A DNA stretch of 64,000 bases from DASYLJ01 sp964432595 (GTDB lineage Bacteria > Desulfobacterota > Binatia > DP-6): NCBI GenBank assembly GCA_964432595.1, contig CAYSOF010000002.1, forward strand, positions 248,001 through 312,000, written 5' to 3'. Shown here piece by piece: positions 1 through 9,299 of the stretch. Within the stretch, counting starts at the first letter, position 1; every line of letters starts with the position of its first letter. A program made the translations under genes and the position numbers. Under the pieces are notes generated by a model. The model was not told where the DNA came from. It saw nothing but the letters and a program-made list of their open reading frames with translations, and did not search any database.

Positions 1-2001
1 GCCTACGAGGCGGACCTGCGCTACGCCTATCGGTGGCTGATCGACCACGACGTGCGCGCGGCGTTCAGCGTCGACGGCCCCTTCGAGACCCACCCGACGC
101 TCGGACGGCTGTATCACAACCCCGTCGTGCGCCCGGCCGAGTGGACGCCGCGGCTCCGGGTCCTGTCGCTCGACATCGAGACCAGCCTCGACGGCGGCCG
201 GCTCTGGTCCATCGCCGTCGCCGGCGCGGGCGGCGAGCACGTGTGGATGGTGCACGGCGCGCCCGTGTCGGGTGCCGTGGTCGTCGCCGACGAGGGCGCG
301 CTGCTCGACGCCTTCATGGCGCACCTGCGCGCGGCCGATCCGGACGTCCTCACCGGGTGGAACGTCTGCGACTTCGACCTGACGGTGCTGCTCGCGGTGG
401 CGCGCCGGACGGGCCGGCGGCTCGCCATCGGCCGCGACGACGAGGAGGCGCTCGTCCAGCGCGATCAGAGCTTCACGCGCGAGGCGCGGGTCGTGCTGAA
501 CGGGCGCATGGTGCTCGACGGGCTGGCGCTCATGCGCAGCGCGTTCATCCGCCTCGACGACTACCGGCTCGAGACCGCGGCGCGCACGCTGCTCGGCCGG
601 GGCAAGCTGTTCGGCCCCGACCATCGCGGCGAGGCGATCGAGGCGGCGTATCGCGACGATCCGGCGCGGCTCGCCGCCTACAACCTGGAGGACGCGCGCC
701 TCGTGCTCGACATCCTCGACCACACCGGCCTCGTCGACCTGACCGTGCGCCGCAGCCTGCTGACGGGCATGCAACTCGACCGCGTGAGCGCGCAGATCGC
801 CGCGATCGACTCGCTCTACCTCCGGGCGCTGCGCGCGCGGGGCAAGGTGGCGCCGTCGGTCGACGCCGACCGTCGCGACGCCGCGCCGATCACCGGCGGC
901 CTCGTGCTCGAGTCGCGGCCGGGCCTGTACCGCAACATCCTCGTGTTCGACTTCAAGAGCCTGTACCCGAGCCTGATCCGCACCTTCAACATCGATCCGC
1001 TGACGCACGTCGTGGGCGCCACCGCACCGGTGCAGCGGACGCCGTCGGGCGCGACGTTCCGTCGCGACGAGCCCGGCATCCTGCCGGAGCTGGTGGCGCG
1101 GCTGTGGGACGAGCGCGCGCGCGCGAAGGCGGCGGGCGACGGCACCGGCGCGCAGGCCACGAAGATCCTGATGAACTCGCTCTTCGGCGTGCTGGGCTCG
1201 CCGGCGTCGCGGCTGTTCTCGCCCGACGTGGCGAATGCGATCACGGTCGCCGGCCAGCACGTGATCCGGCTGGCAGCCGACGCCGCGACGGCGCGCGGCC
1301 ATACGGTCGTCTACGGCGACACGGACTCGATCTTCCTCGACGTCGGCGCGGAAGACGCGGCCGCCGCCGCGGCGCTCGGCCGCCGGCTGCGCGACGAGCT
1401 CGACGCCGCGGTGGCCGAGGCGCTCCACCGCGAGTTCGGCTGCACGAGCCACCTCGAGCTCGAGTTCGAGAAGGTGTACGCGCGCTTCTTCATGCCGGAG
1501 GTGCGCGGCGGCGCCACCGGCAGCAAGAAGCGCTACGCGGGACTGGTCGACGGCGCGCTCGAGATCACCGGCCTCGAGGCCGTGCGGCGCGATTGGAGCG
1601 CCGTCGCGCGGCGCTTCCAGCGCGAGCTCCTGCTGCGCGTGCTGCGCGACGAGCCCGTCGACGACTTCGTCCGCGAGTTCACGACCGCGCTGCGCGCGGG
1701 CACGTTCGACGACGAGCTGGCGTACCGCAAGGCGGTGCGGAAGCCGCTCGAGTCGTACACGCGCACGACGCCCGCGCACGTGAAGGCGGCGCGAAAGCCG
1801 GGCGCGACGGCCGGGCGGATCGTCACGTACGTCGTCACCCGCGCCGGACCCGAGCCCGTCGAGGCGCTGACGGCGCCGCCGGACCACGAGCACTACGTCA
1901 CGCAGCAGCTGAAGCCCCTCGCCGACGCCATCCTGCACTTCGTCGGCACGAAGGACTTCGACGACCTGATCGGCGCGCGGAAGCAGCTCTCGCTGTTCTG
2001 A
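1..2001 (+). CDS. polB: DNA polymerase II (family B), 5' end outside window
   Basis: Family-B DNA polymerase with 3'-5' proofreading; in E. coli Pol II acts in SOS repair and replication restart. The reading frame is open from base 1 and the first visible residues (YEADLRYAYRWL) already match the family, so the start lies upstream; the GTG at 52 is not the real start. About 666 residues are visible, against about 780 for E. coli Pol II. Exonuclease motifs are present in order: LSLDIET (Exo I), GWNVCDFD (Exo II) and YNLEDARLV (Exo III). Polymerase motifs follow: DFKSLYPSLIRTF (A), KILMNSLFGVLGS (B) and YGDTDS (C), then KKRYAGL. All catalytic acids are visible, so both activities look intact. 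The end QLSLF resembles a beta-clamp-binding peptide. The next gene starts 45 nt downstream on the same strand. Confidence 0.95.
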   Translation, partial: AYEADLRYAYRWLIDHDVRAAFSVDGPFETHPTLGRLYHNPVVRPAEWTPRLRVLSLDIETSLDGGRLWSIAVAGAGGEHVWMVHGAPVSGAVVVADEGALLDAFMAHLRAADPDVLTGWNVCDFDLTVLLAVARRTGRRLAIGRDDEEALVQRDQSFTREARVVLNGRMVLDGLALMRSAFIRLDDYRLETAARTLLGRGKLFGPDHRGEAIEAAYRDDPARLAAYNLEDARLVLDILDHTGLVDLTVRRSLLTGMQLDRVSAQIAAIDSLYLRALRARGKVAPSVDADRRDAAPITGGLVLESRPGLYRNILVFDFKSLYPSLIRTFNIDPLTHVVGATAPVQRTPSGATFRRDEPGILPELVARLWDERARAKAAGDGTGAQATKILMNSLFGVLGSPASRLFSPDVANAITVAGQHVIRLAADAATARGHTVVYGDTDSIFLDVGAEDAAAAAALGRRLRDELDAAVAEALHREFGCTSHLELEFEKVYARFFMPEVRGGATGSKKRYAGLVDGALEITGLEAVRRDWSAVARRFQRELLLRVLRDEPVDDFVREFTTALRAGTFDDELAYRKAVRKPLESYTRTTPAHVKAARKPGATAGRIVTYVVTRAGPEPVEALTAPPDHEHYVTQQLKPLADAILHFVGTKDFDDLIGARKQLSLF

Positions 2002-2045
2002 GCGCCGGCTTGACTCCGCCCGGCGCTCCCGGAGATGACCGGAGC

Positions 2046-3146
2046 ATGGCGATGGACCCGACGTACCGCACCGTCTCGCGCGACGACTTCCCGGCCATGG
2101 TCGACGTGCGGCGCTACGGCCAGCGCTCGAGCGACTTCGAGGAGATCATCGCCCGCACCGAGGAGCACTTCTGGAACCCCGAGGATCCGGACTACATCGA
2201 CTTCTCGACGCCGTGGCCCGGCGAGACGTCGATCTTCCCGCAGAACTTCGTCGTCGAGGCGCACACCGCGGTGTGGGATCGTCTCGACGAGCGCCAGCGC
2301 ATCGCCTTCGCCGACGAGAGCGCGCGCTGGATCATCTCGAACCTGCTCCACGGCGAGCAGGGCGCGCTCAGCCTCTCCGTCAGCCTGTGCGACATCTTCC
2401 TCGATCCCGGCGCGCAGGAGTACGCCGCGAATCAGGCACGCGAGGAGGCGCGGCACGTGCACGCGTTCGCGCGCTACGTGGCGGCGCGCTTCCCCGAGGG
2501 CCCGTATCCGATGGGCGAGACGATCGGTGCGTTGATCCGCGAGCTCGTCGCGACGCCGGTCGTCTACAAGAAGATCGTCGGCATGCAGATGCTCGTCGAG
2601 GGGCTCGCGATGGGCGCCTTCACGTCGCTGCACAAGGTGTCGCAGGACCCGCTGCTGCGCCGGCTGTGCAAGCTCATCATGACCGACGAGGCGTTCCATC
2701 ATCGCTTCGGCAAGATCTGGGCGCACGCGACGGTGCCGGAGCTCGACGCGCAGTCGCACGCCGAAGTCGAGGACTGGGCGGCCGAGTGCTTCACGCATCT
2801 GCTCTTCAACATGGTGAACCCGGTGCAGAAGCGGCTGATCTACCCGCGCTTCGGCCTCGACCCCGAGTGGGTGCGTAGCGCGGTGATGGAGGCCTACACC
2901 GAGTCGGACCGCCGCGCGCAGCTGCAGCAGTCGACGAACGTCTTCCGCACGCTGGTGAAGACGCTGCTGAAGGCCGGCGTGATCACGGACCGCACGCGCG
3001 ATCGCTACGCCGCGTGGGTCGACATGGACGAGCTCGCGGGCGAGAGCGACCGCATGGTCGGCGACGATCTGGCCGAGGAAGGCATCCGCGACCTGAAGGC
3101 CATCAACGCGACGAAGCGGAAGGTCGTCCGCCGAATCGGCGGCTGA
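2046..3146 (+). CDS. Ferritin-like diiron protein (RNR R2/oxygenase-like)
   Basis: A 366-aa soluble, mostly helical protein. Two carboxylate/histidine motifs typical of the ferritin-like diiron superfamily are visible: EEARHVHAF near residue 140 and TDEAFHHRFGKIW near residue 220. This fold includes ribonucleotide reductase R2, AurF-type N-oxygenases and various diiron oxidases. I cannot assign a substrate. The ATG at 2046 was chosen because GGAG precedes it and the homology begins there; the frame itself is open much further upstream as a shadow of polB. The stop abuts the stop of the convergent acyltransferase gene (TGA followed directly by TCA). Position after polB might suggest an R2-like role, but this is guesswork. 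Confidence 0.8.
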   Translation: MAMDPTYRTVSRDDFPAMVDVRRYGQRSSDFEEIIARTEEHFWNPEDPDYIDFSTPWPGETSIFPQNFVVEAHTAVWDRLDERQRIAFADESARWIISNLLHGEQGALSLSVSLCDIFLDPGAQEYAANQAREEARHVHAFARYVAARFPEGPYPMGETIGALIRELVATPVVYKKIVGMQMLVEGLAMGAFTSLHKVSQDPLLRRLCKLIMTDEAFHHRFGKIWAHATVPELDAQSHAEVEDWAAECFTHLLFNMVNPVQKRLIYPRFGLDPEWVRSAVMEAYTESDRRAQLQQSTNVFRTLVKTLLKAGVITDRTRDRYAAWVDMDELAGESDRMVGDDLAEEGIRDLKAINATKRKVVRRIGG

Positions 3147-4409
3147 TCAGCCGATCGTTTCGAGGTCGACGGGCGTATAGGGCGCGTCGCCGTCGGGCGG
3201 CTCGTCGTACGGATCGAGCTGCTCGATCGACGCGGGCTCCTCGAGGTCGGTGAACGTCGAGGCGGGCTCGGGAACGACGGTCCAGAGCACGAACGCGCAC
3301 GCACCGGCCAGCGCGGTGGCCGTCGCCGCGCGCAGCAGGCGCGGCGCCGCGACGGCCGGAACCGCGATGCGTCCATCGGCCAAGGCGCAGAGCGCGGCCA
3401 GCACGCCGAGATCGGCCGCCGCGAGCGCCAGCCGTACGCCGTCGGACGGCCAGACGCTCCACACGATCTCCATCACGGGGATCTCCGTGAAGACGTGCGC
3501 GACGTAGAAGAGGAGGCTGTGGCGGCCGAGCAGCGCCAGCCAGGCGGACGCCCGCGAGCCGGCGAGCACATGGTCCCAGCCGACGAGCGTCCAGGCGAAC
3601 ACGACCTGGACCGCGGCGAGGTACCACAACAGCGCACCCGGCTGGAGCGGCTTCTTGTCGAACCCGAGCGGCAGGAGGTGCGACGGCCCCCCGACGCCGA
3701 ACGCCGGGCCGTGATGGAGGACGAAGACGGCGGCGAAGGCGATCGTGACGCCGGCCGCCCACGCGACGCGGCTGCGTTCGCCGTGCCGATCGAGCCAGGC
3801 CAGGCCGTTCGCCGACAGCAGGCCGGCGACGAACAGCGGCTGCCAGTACGCGACCTGGAATTCGCCGTCCGGCCAGGCCAACGCACCGCCGGTCGCCGCC
3901 GCCGCGGCGTAGAGCGCGAGGCTCGACGCGGCGAGCGGCCAGTCGCCGGCCCGGCGCCGCACCTCGAGGAGCAGGGGCATGACGCCGAGCAGCAGCGCGT
4001 ACAGGACGAGAATGCCGCCCATCACGCCGGGCTGCCGCAGCAGGACGAGATCGATCACCCCGTCGAGCGGCGCCGTGTGCGGGGCGCTCGGGAACGCGCG
4101 GAAGGGATCGAGCAGCCGATAGGCCACCGACGCGACGATCTCGATCGCCAGCAGCTGGCCCGCACGTCCCCACAACCGTCGATAGACGTGCCGCCGCGCG
4201 TCGCTGCCGCGCGCGACGGCGGGACCGAACGCGACGGCGACGGTGAGACCCGCCAGAAAGACGAAGCCGCCGGCAGCGAAGCGCGTCCAGTGCTTGATGG
4301 TGTCGTCGAGCGCGCCGGGAAACCCGAGCCCGTTGAAGGCCAGGTGCACCAGTACGACGTCGACCAGGCACAGCCCGCGCCAGACGTCGAGTCGGTCGTC
4401 GCGTTGCAT
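3147..4409 (-). CDS. OpgC-like integral membrane acyltransferase
   Basis: A 420-aa polytopic membrane protein. The N-terminus (RDDRLDVWRGLCLVDVVLVH) has the arginine-rich opening and first helix typical of OpgC and related acyltransferase-3 proteins, followed by about ten hydrophobic segments. OpgC succinylates periplasmic glucans; this family more generally transfers acyl groups to cell-envelope polymers. The last 60 residues are acidic and soluble (TDLEEPASIEQLDPYDEPPD), an unusual tail. The ATG at 4409 is preceded by GGAGG; the longer upstream reading frame lacks homology and is not used. It is convergent with the ferritin-like gene with no gap and divergent from the secreted protein at 4649. 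Substrate unknown. Confidence 0.75.
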   Translation of the reverse strand: MQRDDRLDVWRGLCLVDVVLVHLAFNGLGFPGALDDTIKHWTRFAAGGFVFLAGLTVAVAFGPAVARGSDARRHVYRRLWGRAGQLLAIEIVASVAYRLLDPFRAFPSAPHTAPLDGVIDLVLLRQPGVMGGILVLYALLLGVMPLLLEVRRRAGDWPLAASSLALYAAAAATGGALAWPDGEFQVAYWQPLFVAGLLSANGLAWLDRHGERSRVAWAAGVTIAFAAVFVLHHGPAFGVGGPSHLLPLGFDKKPLQPGALLWYLAAVQVVFAWTLVGWDHVLAGSRASAWLALLGRHSLLFYVAHVFTEIPVMEIVWSVWPSDGVRLALAAADLGVLAALCALADGRIAVPAVAAPRLLRAATATALAGACAFVLWTVVPEPASTFTDLEEPASIEQLDPYDEPPDGDAPYTPVDLETIG

Positions 4410-4648
4410 GGGGAAGCCTCCGGTTCCGGTGCAGTCTTCCCCCCTGCGCCACCTGCGGCATACCGCGATCGCCACGCAGAGGGGAAGGGCGACGCACGTC
4501 GTGATCGGGCTGCTACCAAGCTTACTGCAGCCCGATAGGGCAGGTGCGTTGCCCCATCGTCCGGCGACGCCGCACACATGCTCGATTCGCGCAGGTGCGC
4601 GACCGGGAGCGGCGCATTTGCGCCGTGCCGACGTGGGGTACCACGGGC

Positions 4649-6745
4649 ATGCGCGTTGCTGTGATTCCACCGATGGCCGGCATGCTCCGCATCGCCACTG
4701 CGGCTCGCCTCGTCCTCGGCGCTGCGGCGTTCGTCGCGACGACCGGCCGGGCGGCGGCGCAGGCGCCATGTTCGCCGGGTAGCCCGGCGCCCGCACCCTG
4801 CGTGATCGCCGCCTCGGTGAACGTGCCCTCCGAGACCCTGTGGGACGTCGGCGCGCGAGCCCTCGTGATCGCCGCCGGCAAGACCGTCAACGTCCAGGGA
4901 TTCGGGAACATCACGATCCTCGCGTCGGACATCACCCTCGAGACGAACGCGAAGATCGACGCCGACGGCACCGAGGGGTTCGGCGGAACCGTGACACTCG
5001 AGGCGACGACGGCCGTGGCGATGCATACGGGCTCGCTCATCGACGTCTCGGCGAACGAGTACGCGGGCTTCATCAACATCGCCGCCAACGCCGGGACCCT
5101 CGACATGCAGGGGGGCCTCGACGCGAAGGCGACCGACAGGAAGGGCGCCGGCGGCTTCATCACCGTGTACGGCGACGCCGGCGTGACCATCAACGGCGGT
5201 GGTCTCGACGCCTCCGGCGGCAACGACGCGGAGGGCGGCCTGATCGAAGTGGCGTCGTCGGGGGCGATCGTCGTGGCGGGGCTGCTCGACGCGTCGGGCG
5301 GCGAGGGCGACGGAGGCGAGATCGGCCTCGACGCGGGCACGTCGGTGACCACGCAGGTCATCGGCGCGATCGACGTCCGATCCCGCGCCGGTGGCGGATT
5401 CGGGGGGGCGGTCGGCATCACCGCGGGCGGCAGCGTCACGCTGTTCGGAAACGTCGTCGGGACCGCGACGAGCAACGACCTGAGCTCCGGCGCGGGCGCC
5501 GAGATCGACATCACGAGCGAGACCGGTGACGTCGCCCTCGCGAGCACGATCGACGTCCGGGGGCCGGGCGACGACGGCGACGGCGGCTTCGTTGCCGTGT
5601 CCGCGGGCGGCAACGTCGTCGTCTCGCAGCCGATACACGCCTTCGCGAAGACCGGCGGCACGGGCCATGGCGGCGATCTGGACTTCGTCGCCGGGGGCGA
5701 CCTGTCGCTGGCGGCCCTCGCCGACGTGCACGGTGGAGCGCTCGGCGGCGGCGTCGTCGCCGAGACCGGCGGGACGGTCGAGGTGACCGCGTCGGTGTCG
5801 GCGTCGGGCACGACCATCCTGCCGATGATGGCCGCTCCGCGCGGCGGCATCGTGCAGCTCCAGGGGTGCGAAGTCAGCGTTCCCGAGGGTGGATCGATCG
5901 TGAATCTCGGCTCGGCCGATCCGTTCCGTGGCATCATCCGCCTGCAGGCGAGCAACGCCATGACGATCGGGGGGACGTTGACGGCCGGCGTCGGCAACGA
6001 GCTGCAGTGGCGCGAGACCCTGCCGACGCTGCTGCCGACGAAGAGCATCACCCCCACGCAGTTCACGGTCCGCAATCTCGACCTGCCCTGCTGCGGCGCC
6101 TGTACGACGACGACGTCGACCGTTCCGGCGACGACCAGCACCACCACGACGACGATCGAAACGACGACCACCACCACGAGCACGACGACGACCAGCAGCG
6201 TGCCCGAGACGACGACCACCAGCACCGTCGCCCAGACCACCACCACGACGACGATCGAAACGACGACCACCACGACGACGTCGGTCGACACCACGACCAC
6301 GACGACGTCGGTCGAGACCAGCACCACCACCACGACCGCCGTGACGTCGACGACGACGACCACGGCCGCGACGACCAGCACGACCACGACGCTGCCGACC
6401 GCCTGCGTCGACGAGCCGCTCGTCGGCTACGACGCCGTCGACTGCCGGCTCGACACGATCGACGCGGTGCTGGCCGGCGAGACGGTGGACACGCTCGGCG
6501 GAAGGCGGCTCGCGAAGCGCATCGCGAACGCGGTCACGAAGACCCGCACGGCGATGACGACCGCGCGCACGGGCCGCAAGGTCGTGCCGAACCTGCGGCG
6601 CGCGAACAAGCTGCTGCGCGTGTTCCAGAAGAGCGTGACCAGCGCGCAGAAGAAGGGCCTGCCGGCCGACGTGGGCGCGAGCCTGATGTCGCTGGCGTCG
6701 GGCGCCACCAGCGAAATCGGCGTCCTGCGCGCCACACGGCAGTAG
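4649..6745 (+). CDS. Secreted beta-helix-like protein with Thr-rich linker and C-terminal helical module
   Basis: A 698-aa exported protein. An N-terminal signal peptide (hydrophobic stretch ending in AAAQ) is followed by about 450 residues of glycine/aspartate-rich repeats such as GGxxxVxxxG and LDASGG, resembling filamentous-haemagglutinin or polymorphic beta-helix passenger regions. Residues about 487-583 are an almost pure threonine/serine/valine/glutamate linker. The last 115 residues form a charged helical module opening with YDAVDCRLDTIDAVL that recurs at the C-termini of the next two genes. ATG 4649 was chosen; ATGs at 4673 and 4682 would also leave a signal peptide intact. Likely a cell-surface or released protein; no enzymatic motif. 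Divergent from the acyltransferase gene. Confidence 0.75.
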   Translation: MRVAVIPPMAGMLRIATAARLVLGAAAFVATTGRAAAQAPCSPGSPAPAPCVIAASVNVPSETLWDVGARALVIAAGKTVNVQGFGNITILASDITLETNAKIDADGTEGFGGTVTLEATTAVAMHTGSLIDVSANEYAGFINIAANAGTLDMQGGLDAKATDRKGAGGFITVYGDAGVTINGGGLDASGGNDAEGGLIEVASSGAIVVAGLLDASGGEGDGGEIGLDAGTSVTTQVIGAIDVRSRAGGGFGGAVGITAGGSVTLFGNVVGTATSNDLSSGAGAEIDITSETGDVALASTIDVRGPGDDGDGGFVAVSAGGNVVVSQPIHAFAKTGGTGHGGDLDFVAGGDLSLAALADVHGGALGGGVVAETGGTVEVTASVSASGTTILPMMAAPRGGIVQLQGCEVSVPEGGSIVNLGSADPFRGIIRLQASNAMTIGGTLTAGVGNELQWRETLPTLLPTKSITPTQFTVRNLDLPCCGACTTTTSTVPATTSTTTTTIETTTTTTSTTTTSSVPETTTTSTVAQTTTTTTIETTTTTTTSVDTTTTTTSVETSTTTTTAVTSTTTTTAATTSTTTTLPTACVDEPLVGYDAVDCRLDTIDAVLAGETVDTLGGRRLAKRIANAVTKTRTAMTTARTGRKVVPNLRRANKLLRVFQKSVTSAQKKGLPADVGASLMSLASGATSEIGVLRATRQ
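6106..6396 (+). repeat. Threonine-codon low-complexity repeat (ACG/ACC/AGC triplets)
   Basis: About 290 nt of in-frame ACN/AGC triplets encode the Thr/Ser-rich linker of the 4649 protein, interrupted by GTCGAG/ATCGAA (Val-Glu, Ile-Glu) units at fairly regular distances. Shorter versions encode linkers in the genes at 6871 and 17906. The tract is a candidate for slippage and length variation between strains. Confidence 0.85.
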
Positions 6746-6870
6746 CCCGCGCACTCCGCACGGGCTCGTTGCGTGCGCGCGCGATGCCCGCAGCGCTGCG
6801 CGACGCGGAGCCCGGAACGCCGCGCCGCTGCGTGATTCCCGCGGCACGTCGGTTGCTCCCGCCGACGCGC

Positions 6871-7833
6871 ATGACCCGAGCCCTCTCCGCCGCCGCGCTG
6901 CTCTGTGCGCTCTGCGCTCCTGCCCACGCGATCGAAGCGCCGCGTTTCCTGCGCGCACCGCGAGCGCTCAGCCTCGAGGCGTCGATGGCGGCGACGCCGC
7001 GCGACGACGTCTCCACGCGCCTGTCCGTCGGCTCGAGCGCGTTGCTCGCCGACTTCGTCGGAACGCCGCAGGCCGCCGTGGCCACGACCACGACCGCATC
7101 GGCGGCGTTGTTCCTCGTCACCGCGAAGAACGGCATCGAGGGCTGCTTCGACGTCACCGTCGAGCTCTACCGTCTGACCGGCAACGACGAGCGCATCCCG
7201 GTCGCGTCGGGCTCGATCACCACGTCCATCCTGCCGCGCAAGCAGGCGACGGCGCCGATCATCGTGCCGCTGACCGTGCAGGGCACCCTCGCCAACGTCG
7301 GCGAGCGCATCGGGATGTCGATCCTCGCGCGCAACCGCTGCTCGAGCGCGCGCAACGTCACGCTGCTCTACGACGGCGCCGGCGCCGCCAGCAGCCTCTC
7401 CTTCTCCGACGCTCCGCCGCCCCCGCCGCCGGGCGGGCCGACCACCACCACGACCAGCACGACGACGACCGTGCCGCCGCCCGCGAGCTGCCTCGCGATG
7501 CCGACGGTCGGATTCCCGGCGCTCACCTGCCGGCTCGATTCGCTCGAGGCGGCGCTGCGAACCCATCCCGCGTCCGACGTCGGGGGCAACCGCGCGCTCC
7601 GTCGCCAGCTCGTGCGGCTGGCCCGCACGCGTGCCCTCGTTCAGGCGGCAGGCACCGGGGATCGGGCCGGCGCTCGCCTGCGGCGGGCGCAGCGCAAGCT
7701 CGATGCCTTCGTCCGGACCGTCGCCACCGGCCTCCGCCGCGGCCGCGTCACGAGCGAGCTCGGGAGCCAGCTCGACGGGCTCGCGTCCCAGGCCGTGGCC
7801 GAGCTCCGGGCCCTGCGCAGCAGCGTTCCGTGA
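6871..7833 (+). CDS. Secreted protein, paralogue of the next gene, with C-terminal helical module
   Basis: A 320-aa exported protein starting at ATG 6871 (signal peptide about 20 residues, ending in APAHA). The N-terminal beta-rich region (residues about 60-175) is a diverged copy of that in the following gene: FLVTAKNGIEGCFDV matches FLGTGQNGMNGCADV, and RNRCSSARNVTLLYDG matches LNRCGGQRNVTLQYDS. A proline run and a short Thr linker (residues about 185-205) lead to the same C-terminal helical module as its neighbours, opening with FPALTCRLDSLEAAL. Conserved cysteines suggest disulfides. It follows the 4649 gene after 125 nt on the same strand. Function unknown; surface or extracellular role inferred. 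Confidence 0.7.
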   Translation: MTRALSAAALLCALCAPAHAIEAPRFLRAPRALSLEASMAATPRDDVSTRLSVGSSALLADFVGTPQAAVATTTTASAALFLVTAKNGIEGCFDVTVELYRLTGNDERIPVASGSITTSILPRKQATAPIIVPLTVQGTLANVGERIGMSILARNRCSSARNVTLLYDGAGAASSLSFSDAPPPPPPGGPTTTTTSTTTTVPPPASCLAMPTVGFPALTCRLDSLEAALRTHPASDVGGNRALRRQLVRLARTRALVQAAGTGDRAGARLRRAQRKLDAFVRTVATGLRRGRVTSELGSQLDGLASQAVAELRALRSSVP

Positions 7834-7945
7834 GTGTGGCGATGGCGCAGGCTCGAGAGCCGGTCCGTGCGCCGATGCGAGACGAGTACGGCCGTATGGC
7901 CGGCAACCGTTCGATTTCGCTACGTGTCATGAACGTTGGTACGGC

Positions 7946-9229
7946 ATGCGCATTGCTCGATTGCGGGACACGATGACGTATCTCCGTACGGCCGGCGCGG
8001 CCGTCCTCGTCGCCCTCGCCTGGGCGGCTCCTGCCCGCGCGCAAGACCACACCGCGCTCTACCTGCGGGAGGGCACGTCGGCGGAGCAGCTGCTCGAGAG
8101 CGCGCCGACCCGACCCGCGCCGCGCGAGATGTCCCGCTCCATCGGCGACCGGACCACGCAATCGTTCGGTCCCTTCCTCGGTCTGCCGGCGACGGGGACG
8201 AGCAGAGTGCGTGTCGGCACGGTCACCGCCTTCGAGTTCCTCGGGACGGGGCAGAACGGCATGAACGGCTGTGCGGACGTCGCCACGACGTTCTTCAAGC
8301 AGCCGCCGAGCGGCGAGCGGATCGCGCTCGGCTACCTGTACCAGTCCGGCGTCACGATCACCGCGAAGAACGGCGCGCCCGAGCCGCTGCAGTTCGCGCT
8401 GCCGGTCGGTGGCTCCCTGGCCGATCGCACGATCCTCGCGGGCGACCGTCTCGGCTTCGAGATCGTCGTCCTGAACCGTTGCGGCGGGCAGCGGAACGTC
8501 ACGCTGCAGTACGACTCGCTGGGGCACCCGAGTCGGCTCGTGTTCGAGGACAATTGTCCGGCGGTCTCGAACCCCGATCAGAACGACGACGACGACGACG
8601 GCGTGGGTGACGCGTGCGACGTCTGCCGCGGCGTCCCGAATGCCGACCAGCGCGACGGCGACGGCGACGGCGTCGGCGATGCCTGCGACAACTGCGCGAC
8701 GACGCCGAATCCCGAGCAGGCGAACGGCGACCGGGATGGCCGCGGCGACGCCTGCGACATGTGCCCCGCCGAACCGGGCGAGCTGCTCGAAGTGACCGGC
8801 TGCCCCTGCGCCCAGCTCACCTGCGACGACGGCGACGTCTGCACCACCGATTCGTGCAACGCCGGTGTCGGCTGCGAGCACGCGCCCGCGATCTCGGTCG
8901 ATGCCGTGCTGTGCCGCCTCGCCACGATTCGTGGTGCGATGATGGCCGCGGCGCCGGCGGACCTCAATCCGAAGCTGCGAAAGCCGCGATCGAAGGTGCA
9001 GCGTGCGCTCGCGAAGTGCGTCCAGTTCGCGAACGCCACCCAGGCCGAGCTGAACCGCGGTGTCTCGCGGCGCATCGCCAAGAAGATCGACCAGCTCCAC
9101 GCGGCGATACAGAAGTTCGTCCTCGAGGTGGAGCGCGCGCACGGCAAGGTGCTGATGTCGCCCGCCATGCACGAGTCGTTGCTCGTGCTGAGCAACGAGG
9201 CCATCGGCGCGACGCGCGTCATCCGCTGA
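7946..9229 (+). CDS. Secreted protein with thrombospondin type-3 repeats and C-terminal helical module
   Basis: A 427-aa exported protein; a signal peptide ends near AAPARAQ whether translation begins at ATG 7946 or 7973. Residues about 70-195 are the beta-rich domain shared with the previous gene. Residues about 202-272 contain three calcium-binding thrombospondin type-3 repeats (DDDDDGVGDACD, DGDGDGVGDACD, GDRDGRGDACD), followed by a cysteine-rich knot (CDDGDVCTTDSCNAGVGC). The last 110 residues are the charged helical module, opening with VDAVLCRLATIRGAM. The type-3 repeats replace the Thr linker of the paralogue. Likely a calcium-stabilised surface or released protein; the partner is unknown. 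Confidence 0.75.
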   Translation: MRIARLRDTMTYLRTAGAAVLVALAWAAPARAQDHTALYLREGTSAEQLLESAPTRPAPREMSRSIGDRTTQSFGPFLGLPATGTSRVRVGTVTAFEFLGTGQNGMNGCADVATTFFKQPPSGERIALGYLYQSGVTITAKNGAPEPLQFALPVGGSLADRTILAGDRLGFEIVVLNRCGGQRNVTLQYDSLGHPSRLVFEDNCPAVSNPDQNDDDDDGVGDACDVCRGVPNADQRDGDGDGVGDACDNCATTPNPEQANGDRDGRGDACDMCPAEPGELLEVTGCPCAQLTCDDGDVCTTDSCNAGVGCEHAPAISVDAVLCRLATIRGAMMAAAPADLNPKLRKPRSKVQRALAKCVQFANATQAELNRGVSRRIAKKIDQLHAAIQKFVLEVERAHGKVLMSPAMHESLLVLSNEAIGATRVIR

Positions 9230-9236
9230 AAAGGCA

Positions 9237-9271
9237 CGCGGCCGCCGGACCCGACGAGTCCGGCGGCCGCG
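9237..9271. terminator. Perfect 14-bp hairpin between convergent genes
   Basis: A perfect GC-rich inverted repeat with 14-bp arms (9237-9250 and 9258-9271) and a 7-nt loop lies 8 nt after the stop at 9229 and 29 nt before the stop of the convergent gene at 9300. No U-tract follows on either strand. The position suggests a bidirectional terminator or 3'-end stabilising stem. Confidence 0.7.
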
Positions 9272-9299
9272 GTTTCGAACGTGCGCGCGGGGACGTGGT

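Noticed and set aside
1..51. Apparent 5' truncation of polB as a pseudogene
   Set aside because: The frame is open to base 1 with family residues, so the start simply lies outside the window.
6106..6396. Possible CRISPR or microsatellite array
   Set aside because: The repeats are in-frame Thr/Ser codons of a linker; no spacer-repeat structure is present.
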